The notes under the pieces are model-generated. The model saw nothing but the letters and a program-made list of their open reading frames with translations. It was not told the DNA's origin and ran no database searches. A stretch of 51,082 bases of DNA from an uncultured Opitutia bacterium (lineage in GTDB: Bacteria > Verrucomicrobiota > Verrucomicrobiia > Opitutales > Opitutaceae), in the NCBI GenBank assembly GCA_903820035.1, contig CAIJFT010000266.1, forward strand, positions 1 to 51,082. The letters run 5' to 3'. Made by a program: the position numbers and the translations under genes. Below, one piece after another: positions 23,683 through 32,000 of this stretch. Within the stretch, counting starts at the first letter, position 1. Each line of letters starts with the position of its first letter.

Positions 23683-25152
23683 CTAGTCCGGATTGAAAAG
23701 CGGGGTTGGGAGATTGGCTTCCCCTTCGGCGCTCGCGAAGGCGGTCTTCAACAACTTGCTTTCGTCCGTCCACGCCACAGGCCCGACCATCTGGAGAAAC
23801 CGATCCGAAACGCGGGATTGTTCGATGTCCCACGTGAGGACGCCAAGGAGGCACCGTTCAAGCACCCACTGCAGGTGAAACTGTGCAACCATCAGCGCCC
23901 GATATCCGCTGTGTGGCAGGATGCGGCCGTGCACGATCTGGTTTCGGATCTGGTAAAGGCTCACGCTGTCGCCCGGCGGTTCGGTAACCGGCCACAGGCT
24001 GTCTAGGTTTATCTTCTCCTTCGTGACGAAAGCCTTCAGGACCGCACTCAGCGCCGGCCGGTTTAATTCTCCCAGCTTGTTGTAGAGCAGCTCACGTTTC
24101 GTCTTGTCCGCTTTGAAGGAGGCATGGCCCTTGATGAACTCGCGCAGTTGCGCATTGAACGGCTTCCACTTGTGGGCCGGCAGGATCCCGGACTTACCCT
24201 TCGCGTAAGCGTTGAGCAGGTTCTCTAGCCCGGCGAATTGGGCGATAAAGGCACTCTCCAACGTCCGGCCGCTGTCGGAATTTAGCTTCAGCATCGCCTG
24301 TCGAAGATACGCACCATAGCGCGACTTCAACAGCCGGGGGTAGCAGTCGGTCATGAACGTGTTGAACTTCTCGGGCCCGATGAGCGTGTCGTTGTGACCA
24401 TGGGACGGTGCCGGATCGGGAATCGTGATGTTCCCCCGGTAGTGCTTCACGATTTTTCCCGGGCTGTATTGCGTGACGGCGTAGCAAGCAATACGGCGCC
24501 GTTCGGCGAACGACACCAAAGTAAGGAAAATCTCGAGCGCATGCACCTGCTTCTTGATGTCGCCGGCGCTCTTGCTTTCGCAGACCGCGGCCAAGCGCTG
24601 CCGGGCGGAGAAGCTCCGGTTAGGCTCCTTCTCGTAGACTAGGTGCGACTCGAACCGTGCTTTGGGCACGCCTTTGATCTTAAATTTCGCCGCGCGATGG
24701 GTCCTCACCTTGAATCCCTGCTGGTAGTGCTGCACCGTGCTCTGGAACGGCTGTAAAAGATCGCTCGGCGTGAGATAAAATGACGTGATGAAGCGAGGTT
24801 TCTCCGATGGATCTTCACCGACGAGCTGCGTGTAGGTTAGGTCCAAGGCCTCACCGCGCCAGATTTCGCGACCGAGTTTTTTTGTCCCTTTTCGCCAAAA
24901 AACTTTTTTCGCCCGGAGTCCACCGATCTTCTTGCCTTCGACATCATCCACGTCCGCCTGCAACTCGAATTGAAATCCGAGTCGTAGCGGTATAACGTCG
25001 TCCTCGAAGGCGCAGGTGATCCCGACTACTCCGCTGTCGAGCGAGGGGAATTCGATCTCGGTGACAATATCCGCCTCGGTGAAGCGCTCGCCCTTGAGCG
25101 TCGCCTTCACGGTGATCTTTTCATTCGCAGTCTTGCTGGAGAGTTCTTCCAT
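23683..25152 (-). CDS. Large protein with C-terminal HEPN-like domain (ApeA-like layout)
   Basis: 489 residues from the ATG at 25152; the longer frame upstream looks non-coding. The N-terminal half is predominantly beta (about 1-220: SSKTANEKITVKATLKGERF, ...GLRAKKVFWRKG). The C-terminal half is helical with the motif RNQIVH (R403 to H408), an RN-x3-H match inside YQIRNQIVHGRIL, typical of HEPN ribonucleases. A beta-rich N-terminal sensor plus C-terminal HEPN recalls ApeA anti-phage proteins, but N-terminal homology to ApeA cannot be shown here. Expected role: RNA cleavage on infection. It diverges from an HNH gene across 86 bp, which must hold both promoters. Confidence 0.55.
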   Translation of the reverse strand: MEELSSKTANEKITVKATLKGERFTEADIVTEIEFPSLDSGVVGITCAFEDDVIPLRLGFQFELQADVDDVEGKKIGGLRAKKVFWRKGTKKLGREIWRGEALDLTYTQLVGEDPSEKPRFITSFYLTPSDLLQPFQSTVQHYQQGFKVRTHRAAKFKIKGVPKARFESHLVYEKEPNRSFSARQRLAAVCESKSAGDIKKQVHALEIFLTLVSFAERRRIACYAVTQYSPGKIVKHYRGNITIPDPAPSHGHNDTLIGPEKFNTFMTDCYPRLLKSRYGAYLRQAMLKLNSDSGRTLESAFIAQFAGLENLLNAYAKGKSGILPAHKWKPFNAQLREFIKGHASFKADKTKRELLYNKLGELNRPALSAVLKAFVTKEKINLDSLWPVTEPPGDSVSLYQIRNQIVHGRILPHSGYRALMVAQFHLQWVLERCLLGVLTWDIEQSRVSDRFLQMVGPVAWTDESKLLKTAFASAEGEANLPTPLFNPD

Positions 25153-25238
25153 GGTTTCTGCACCATGATCGATCCCTTGCCTCCGCTCACGACGATTCTG
25201 GTAGCCGCCAAAGCGTGATCCAGTTGCGCTTCTAGACC

Positions 25239-25853
25239 ATGCTCCTGCCGTTTCCCACGATCGATCGGGATGCGATTTATCAACCGATCCGGAAGAAATA
25301 TCAGTGTACGCATCCTTCGACGGAGGTCCGGAAGAAGATCGCAAGTAACGGTAACGCGATGATTCGGCCGCAGTGCATGAGCTGTGGGAAAATGACGGGC
25401 ACTGCCATCAAGCGGGAGACGCTGACGCAGGCTGCGTTTGCCGCTCTTCCCCTATGGGACGACACGATTTCATCGCGCTACTGGGGTGGGTTCAGCGAAG
25501 AATTGCGCTGTGCCGAAACCAAGGCGTATGCCGCGGCGCTCGCCGAGGCGCGGGCTAATTACGACGCCTACCGCGAGGGCGACCGATGGAGGAAAAAGTG
25601 TGCGTTGGTGATGCAGCGGGCGGCCCACGTGTGCGAAGGCTGCCGGACTGCGCGGGCAACCGAAGTTCATCATCTGACGTATGAGCATTGCGGCGACGAA
25701 TTCCTTTGGGAGTTGGTGGCGATCTGCCGCTCTTGTCATGAACGTTACCACGGCGGAAAGGAACCGTCTCCGTTTGGCCCGCCGCCCATCACCGAGGATC
25801 AGGAGCCACCGTCTGACGATGAGTTGAAGGAGGGTGAGGATGTCCCGTGGTGA
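25239..25853 (+). CDS. HNH endonuclease-like protein
   Basis: 204-residue protein with a C-terminal HNH-type zinc-finger nuclease fold: C132-x2-C135 (HVCEGC), H144-H145 (EVHHLTYEH), C163-x2-C166-H167 (ICRSCH) and H171. The His-His and the zinc Cys pairs match HNH proteins closely; the N position (around 156-159, LWEL) is not Asn, which happens in divergent members. The N-terminal part has another Cys pair (CMSCGK, 46-51) suggesting a second small zinc site. An acidic tail ends it. Likely cleaves DNA; a restriction or phage-defence role is inferred from the neighbours. It converges on the restriction endonuclease gene 21 bp away. Confidence 0.75.
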   Translation: MLLPFPTIDRDAIYQPIRKKYQCTHPSTEVRKKIASNGNAMIRPQCMSCGKMTGTAIKRETLTQAAFAALPLWDDTISSRYWGGFSEELRCAETKAYAAALAEARANYDAYREGDRWRKKCALVMQRAAHVCEGCRTARATEVHHLTYEHCGDEFLWELVAICRSCHERYHGGKEPSPFGPPPITEDQEPPSDDELKEGEDVPW

Positions 25854-25874
25854 TTCGAGTGAACATAAAGCCCT

Positions 25875-26714
25875 TCAAGGTGGCCCTACGACTTCAAGTG
25901 CAATGCGTGAGCCCGTCACTTCGTCAGGTGGCGCCTCAAGGCGGGCAAAGCGTCCACGCTTCTCAATTGAAAAGGTTGAGACAACTCGCATCGCTTGCAC
26001 GTCGACGACGTAGTCAAAATCGAGGTCGAGCACACGAATATCCCAATCCCCGACGAGCAGCTCGCCTGCCTTCATTTCAAATCTGATCGCGTGTGTTCCC
26101 ACATGGCGTCCCACGCCGTGCGAAAATGCGCCACTGGCAGCCATGTGTTGATTCGCTAACGTGTGTGCGACGTCTGTGAATGAGGTCGGGTTACCCGCGA
26201 AGACGCATGGTGCCGCCACAAAGTTCGGCTGTGGCGTTTCGGGTGAACCAGCAGCGCGATACGCGTTAGTTTGAAACCGGGTGAAATGGTGCGAGAATTT
26301 ACTCGCTCCGATCGATCCGAATGCCGACCAAACATCGTCCGTGAATGTGACGAGTTCGAGGTGTTGCGTTTGCTTTGCTTCAACCACCGCTTCGGCGGTG
26401 AATTTCCTGCCGATGATCGTTCCGCGTGCCGCTCCCAATGCCGTCATTTTCCTTGCGAAGATCGTAACGACGTTTCGGTCGACGGGTTCCTTCCAGTTTT
26501 TGCACTCGAAGAAATGCTGCGTCTCGTAAGGCGAGTTTTCGTTAATGCGCACCAGCAAATCGATCTCGAAGGCCTGCTCACCCTTTTTGAGGCGGGCTCG
26601 GGGTTGCATTGAGAATGGTGCCTGAGCAATGCCTGGCTGAGCGCGAATGACCATTTCCTCTATGGCTCGTGTTGCGCGCTCCAGTGCGTCACCCTTTTCG
26701 GCCGCATCATTCAT
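25875..26714 (-). CDS. PD-(D/E)xK restriction endonuclease-like protein
   Basis: 279 residues from ATG 26714 (a GTG at 26729 is also possible). An N-terminal Mrr-like nuclease fold shows FEIDLLVRI (E50, D52), then HFFECKNWKEPVD with E70-C-K72 and a nearby helix, a complete D...E-x-K active site. Such domains usually cut DNA, often modified or phage DNA. The part after about 130 is unrelated and has a hydrophobic-rich patch and several beta-like segments; it may bind the target. No methyltransferase is adjacent, so it is either modification-dependent or a defence nuclease under other control. It is transcribed divergently from the zinc-ribbon/PIN-like gene. Confidence 0.7.
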   Translation of the reverse strand: MNDAAEKGDALERATRAIEEMVIRAQPGIAQAPFSMQPRARLKKGEQAFEIDLLVRINENSPYETQHFFECKNWKEPVDRNVVTIFARKMTALGAARGTIIGRKFTAEAVVEAKQTQHLELVTFTDDVWSAFGSIGASKFSHHFTRFQTNAYRAAGSPETPQPNFVAAPCVFAGNPTSFTDVAHTLANQHMAASGAFSHGVGRHVGTHAIRFEMKAGELLVGDWDIRVLDLDFDYVVDVQAMRVVSTFSIEKRGRFARLEAPPDEVTGSRIALEVVGPP

Positions 26715-26860
26715 GGCTCGAATCAGCACATTGCCACACGTTCTGCACTGTTATTTTGGGGAGCGCAGTGCTGCGCCGAGCGGGAGCGGCAACTGCCATC
26801 GTCGGCGAGCAATTCCCTCTGGCCAGCCTCGGCCGCCGTGGCATTCTGAGTTCGATCTCC

Positions 26861-28165
26861 ATGATGCCGCGCACGCGAACGCCCAAGGTAAAGGAGTTCG
26901 TAAGCCCACCCTTCATCCAGTGCCCCGACTGCGACGTCGAGGGTAAGTTTGGCGTGCTCATGATCGCCGAGCGCCAATACACCCGGCGCTGCGTCAATTG
27001 CTGGTTCGACAAGCGCTACCCGCTGCCGCCGATCCGCAAGAAGCGGATCTACGTCGATCAGTTCGTCATCAGCAACATGATGAAGGAACTCGATCCCGCG
27101 GCGCCGGCGAAGGCCAAGGGCGTCAAGGGCGGGTTCTACCTGACGCTCTTCGAAAAGCTGGACCGGCTGAGCAAGCTGCACCTGATCGTCTGTCCGGATT
27201 CGCCGGTGCAGGATCACGAATCCATCGTCGATACGCGCTATGAAAAGCTCCGCCGAGTTTTCCGGCAACTTTCGCATGGCGTCTCCTTCGTGCGCCCGCA
27301 GCAGATTTTCCATGCGCAGTTGCTCTGCGCCTTCCGTGGCTGGCACGCCGGTGCGGAGGTGAATCCGCAAGTTTCCAGTGACTTCGCACTGCACGGCAAC
27401 CCTGACTCGTGGCTCGATCGTCTGCGAGTCGAGATGAACTACAAGCTGCCCGGCCTGGCTCAGGAATTGCGGGCGACCACCGCGGCGCAAACGCAGCGAG
27501 TGCATGAGGTTTGCCAGCGATGGGTGGACACTCCGGATTTTGATTTCAACCGGTTCTTCGAGGGACAGCTCGACGTCTTGCTGGATGCGCCGCTGATTGA
27601 GCAGTCGCGTTTTGTCGAGAAGATGGCGGCGGCGCAAAAGGACGGGCGGCCGGCAAATCTGGCCGAACTTTATCCGCCGCCGTCAGTGAGCCTCGTTCAG
27701 CACCTCTTGGCGGAGTGCGCGGAAACGATTTCCGACCTTCCGGGTCGCGTCGCTCGCGTGCGCGAGTTCTTTACCTCCGACGCGATTCGCACTGTTCCGT
27801 TCGCTCGGGTAAGCGCGCTGTTCTGGGCCACCCTCGCGCGCGACGTCCGCTCCGGTCGCAAGCCCGACAAGTTTCCCGGTGGCGGGATGTTCAACGACGT
27901 CGATGTCGTCGCTGCCTACGCGCCGTTTTGCGACGCCATGTTCGTGGACAAGGAGATTTCGCACCTCGCGCACCAGGGCGAGCTGCGCCGCGAACTGAGC
28001 GGCTCGGCCAGGCTGTTCTCATTGCGTGCCAATGAAGACCACCAATTTCTCGCGTTTCTCGACCAGATCGAAGCCGACGCCTCGCCGGAGCACCTCAAGC
28101 TCGTGGCGGAAGTCTACGGCACCAACTGGCAGAAGCCGTATCTCGAACTCCTGGCACATCGTTGA
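26861..28165 (+). CDS. Zinc-ribbon protein with PIN-like nuclease domain
   Basis: 434 residues from ATG 26861. Residues 21-47 form a zinc ribbon, C21-x2-C24-x19-C44-x2-C47 (CPDCD ... CVNC). Immediately after comes RIYVDQFVISNMMKEL with D66, resembling strand 1 of a PIN-like domain. The C-terminal FNDVDVVAAYAPFCDAMFVD (344-363) supplies D346, D348, D358 and D363, the spacing of the later PIN active-site acids. The roughly 270-residue middle is helical with no named match. A PIN-type RNase with a zinc-ribbon sensor fits a defence effector, but the family is not one recognised by name. The frame extends upstream to 26669; 26861 was chosen because the extension is unconserved-looking and overlaps the divergent gene. 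Confidence 0.55.
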   Translation: MMPRTRTPKVKEFVSPPFIQCPDCDVEGKFGVLMIAERQYTRRCVNCWFDKRYPLPPIRKKRIYVDQFVISNMMKELDPAAPAKAKGVKGGFYLTLFEKLDRLSKLHLIVCPDSPVQDHESIVDTRYEKLRRVFRQLSHGVSFVRPQQIFHAQLLCAFRGWHAGAEVNPQVSSDFALHGNPDSWLDRLRVEMNYKLPGLAQELRATTAAQTQRVHEVCQRWVDTPDFDFNRFFEGQLDVLLDAPLIEQSRFVEKMAAAQKDGRPANLAELYPPPSVSLVQHLLAECAETISDLPGRVARVREFFTSDAIRTVPFARVSALFWATLARDVRSGRKPDKFPGGGMFNDVDVVAAYAPFCDAMFVDKEISHLAHQGELRRELSGSARLFSLRANEDHQFLAFLDQIEADASPEHLKLVAEVYGTNWQKPYLELLAHR

Positions 28166-28246
28166 GGCATCGGTCAGTCGTCTTCTTCACGCCCTTAGAC
28201 CCATTATCACTACTGCCTTCAACGAAGCCGGAGAATTTTCACTGCC

Positions 28247-28975
28247 ATGCCAGCGCGCTGCTATCTTTGCGGAGACGGATTGATCGAGGTTCCGAACGGT
28301 CATCAAGGACCGCTCTTACCGAAACACCGCACCCGCGATCACGTGCCGCCTCAGGGACTGTTCGATGCGCCTAGGCCAGACAACATGATCTGCGTGGCAA
28401 GCTGTTACGCGTGCAACAACGCCCAAAGTAGTTTCGACGAAAAACTGCGAATGTTGGCGGCCAGCGAAATCTCCTGCAACGCCGCGGGAAAAAAGGTGAT
28501 GCTCGAAAAGGTGATTGGTTCAACGATGGCGAAAGCTCGTCAGCCTAAGTTCGTCACGTCGGTTGTTTCGACGATGCGTGACGCCGTCGTGCAGACCCAT
28601 TCCGGACCTAAGGAGGTGTCGATGTTCACGACTCGGTCGGACGAGATTTTTCCCGGAATCATTCGCATCACGAAGGGCCTGCTCGCCGCCTTCCATCCTA
28701 GTTATGACTATCGGCACGATGTCTTCAACGTGGTCGATATTCACTCCGCCACCCTCCTGAAAAAGGACCGCGATCTCCAACTCCACATTGTGCAGGAGTT
28801 AAAAACGAAGACCCGAGGGGATGGTCGAGGAAATCACGGGGAATTCAAATTCTGGCGCCAAGTAGAAGCAACGCGTGGCGTGTGGTTGCTCGTATTCTAT
28901 GAAGCGATGCATTTCGTCGTGTGGCATGAGGCTTCCCGCGCGCGGATGCCCGAGAGTGTAAGCTGCCAGTGCTAG
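28247..28975 (+). CDS. HNH endonuclease-like protein
   Basis: 242 residues. The first 60 hold a compact HNH fold: C5-x2-C8 (CYLCGD), RTRDHVPP (D31-H32), N46 and ASCYACNNAQ (C53-x2-C56-N-N). This pattern fits HNH nucleases with a zinc ribbon at each end. The rest (about 70-242) is a mixed alpha/beta region without a recognised domain, ending with WLLVFYEAMHFVVW. It sits 81 bp after the zinc-ribbon/PIN-like gene in the same direction and may be its operon partner. It converges on the large STAND gene with a 43-bp gap. Confidence 0.7.
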   Translation: MPARCYLCGDGLIEVPNGHQGPLLPKHRTRDHVPPQGLFDAPRPDNMICVASCYACNNAQSSFDEKLRMLAASEISCNAAGKKVMLEKVIGSTMAKARQPKFVTSVVSTMRDAVVQTHSGPKEVSMFTTRSDEIFPGIIRITKGLLAAFHPSYDYRHDVFNVVDIHSATLLKKDRDLQLHIVQELKTKTRGDGRGNHGEFKFWRQVEATRGVWLLVFYEAMHFVVWHEASRARMPESVSCQC

Positions 28976-29018
28976 GCATCTGAGTTCGCGACGTCTGCAC
29001 AATCAGCTTCCGGTGCTG

Positions 29019-32000
29019 TCAGTCGCGTTCCTTCATCGCATGGCGTTCAAACGAGTCATTCAATCGGAGGACACCCAGCATTCGCTGCACCTCTGCCCAA
29101 GCATCCTTAGTCACGATCCAGCGGTTCAAAATCGGCTGACGTTGTCGGCCATTCCCATGAACCCAGCGAAGCGGCCCGTGCATTCGCTCGTATCGGACGA
29201 CGATCTGCCCGGATTTTTTCCATACCAACGGGTCAAGCGGGTCGGGCTCCCACTTGAGTTCATTCTTCCACAAACGCGCAGGATACAGATCGAGCATCGC
29301 GTGGCCGAGCCTGAGCATAGCACCAGTTCGGAACACCAGCGGGCGCTTGCCGCGTTCAATCTCTGGCTCCCACCACCGTCCCATCAGCCAGGGAAATACG
29401 CGCGCGCTGACCGTTGTTGGCAGACTTGAGCGCCGGTTGAGTTCGTCTGCACGACCCTCTTCCCACCAAAGCCAAAAATCCAAGTCCTCATGAGAGGATG
29501 GCAGCTCGAAATGAGCGGCCAGCACGCATTCGGTGTTCCGGACGGCATGAGTTAGCGCCATGTCGAACATTCGGTTTCGAATGGCTGCCGCATCGGGCGC
29601 GGTCTCCTTGTTATATCCGAGCAACTTTTCGTCGGGCCATGCTGTAAGGGTCGGGTCTGACATAGGGCTCCTGCATAGAATCCAAGGATCATCGCCACTC
29701 AGGTAGCCCTGCGCGAAACGCCCGGCCATCGTTTGCGGCAACGGATTCTCGGCCATGAAACCTTCGAGTGCCTTTGCCAAGGCTTCGTCAGCTTCGACGC
29801 TGCCGCAATACATGTCCCCATCACGGCACAAGTAGGGCGGGCCAAGCCGATCAGTCTTGGTTTCGGGAGAATTCTGCTGGAAGACCTCCGCAACTCTCGT
29901 GACAACGTCGTCCAATTCTGCGCCCGTGGTTGCTTCGATCCGCTTGATCATGCCTGCCACGGCTAACTCACGATCGACTAGCCGCATTCCTCCGAAGCGA
30001 CGGTCCGTAGTTTGGAAAAGCTCGCGAGCGGGGCGCAGCAATTCCGACTCGATGTTCGGAGTAGCCGCTGGGCCTTTTTGCGGAAACACCGGCGGCGTGG
30101 CGTATACTGCTAGAACTACCCAAGCTTGAGTCCGAATTTTCAGGTTTTCGTGACTGAGGCAGGCCGTAACAGAGGCGTGAACGCGACTGAACTCGGCAGG
30201 ATACCTGCGAGCCCAAACTTCGGCGGCGAGTAGCAGCCACTTGAGGACCCAATCGTCCGCCGGCATGGGCGTGAAGAATCGTGCTATTATCCGCGGTGCG
30301 TGCGCGACCAGCACCTGAATGCCATGCAGCGCGCCGCTGATTACCTCCGCGCTGCGGGAATTAAGCAGGAACATCAGTTCTTCCGCTGCGAGTTCATTCC
30401 AAGTGACTGGTGGTCGTGGTGCGGGCAGCGTTACGGCCTTGAATGGCAGCACCAGTTCTCCGCCGCGGAGCCACCGCTCATGCATGTCCAAGATTCGAGT
30501 TAGCCCGCTTTTCAATTCATTCGGCCCGCACGCGTCCGCGCGGGCCAGCGCGACGAAGAGCATGTTTTGGGCGATGGCTTCGCTCCACCGTGACCCCGTG
30601 CCGGCAAATTTTATTGCCGATTCGGCGAGAGCCCAAAGCTCGGATTCGGCACAGGTGGCCCCGAGATGGAGGAGCGACGACCTCGTCTTCCAATCATACC
30701 AAGACCACGCGCTCCCGAAGTCTGATCCGGTGCCGATGGTGCGCAACACGGTAGCAATCGACTCGCCGGTGTTGTTTTTCCGGATGTCGTCCATAAGCAA
30801 CGTCGCTTCCTTGGGTTTCAGCTCGCGGCCACTCGCAAACTTTTGCCTGATTTCGCTCAAGTCGAGCGGCTCATCGGACCTGCCATTCGATTTGTCTCGA
30901 TCTGGATCCGGCACGACTCGAATTGCCTCTGCCGGCGTCAGCTCGTGGAGAGCTTTCTCCAATTCGGTTCGCGTTGGACCCGCCGTCGCGAGCAACACCT
31001 CGCGGAGCTTTTCGAGGTCAGATGCGTCATTGCGTGTGAACCATTCGCTGTATCCGACAAGCAGGCACCAAGCGGACAGACGGTCCGTCATCGAAATTTC
31101 TCGATTGCGCAGCCATGCTTTCATTCCCGAAAAGAGGCGGTTTCGAGTGGAATAAAACCAGCTAGTGTCTCGCTCGTTCGGCTGCGTAGCGTGAATCAGA
31201 CGGTAAACGTCGTCGGGACCGCAGGAAAAGGCACACGCTCCGAGCGTCACGTCGATCTCGGGCGACGCGCGATTGTCGCAACCGGCGGCCGATGCAGCAT
31301 CGCTCAAACTCCAGAGGCGGACGCCGATTTCGCGCCACTCTTCCGGAGCTCTCATCGCGAGCTGGTCAAACCAGTCGCTGGCCATGCCGAAGCTATAATC
31401 TTTGTGGCCGCGGTAAGTGATCTGCATCCAATTCAGTCTTGCCGCGGCGGCTCGCAGCAACGCGGTCTCGCCCAACTTTTCGGCGAGCGGCTCAAGCGTT
31501 TCGTATATGCTCTGGGCCTCGTCGTTGGGCTCGGCCCAAACGTGTCCGTTTTTTCCGATCCAAGTTTCTAACCACATGCGCTGGTGCGTGACGTTACCTT
31601 CGCGGCGATGCAGGTCCCATAAAGAGGAGAGGCGTTGGTCGACGACAAACTTGCCAGATGCTTCGGCGGTTGCGGATAGTAGGGCGGCACGGTGCTCCCC
31701 TCCCAGCGGATAGACCGTAGCAACGCAGAGGGAACACAGATCGCCGGCCGTCGGGCGGTGCATGAAGTGCACGTCACTCCAGAGGTTAGGATGCCATAGC
31801 GCTCCGAGTATCCGTTGCAGCTGACCGGCAGGCACCAAGTCTCGCGCCGCGTCTAATCCTTTCCTGTGGCATAATCCCTCAATACGCCCGACGCATGTAG
31901 CGGCTGCAATCAAGGTGCGGGTATGGCGTCCCGATCGGTCAAGCGAGGTGATCGCGAAACGTCCCGCAACCTTCTCGACCAATGTGCCAATCTCAGAGAC

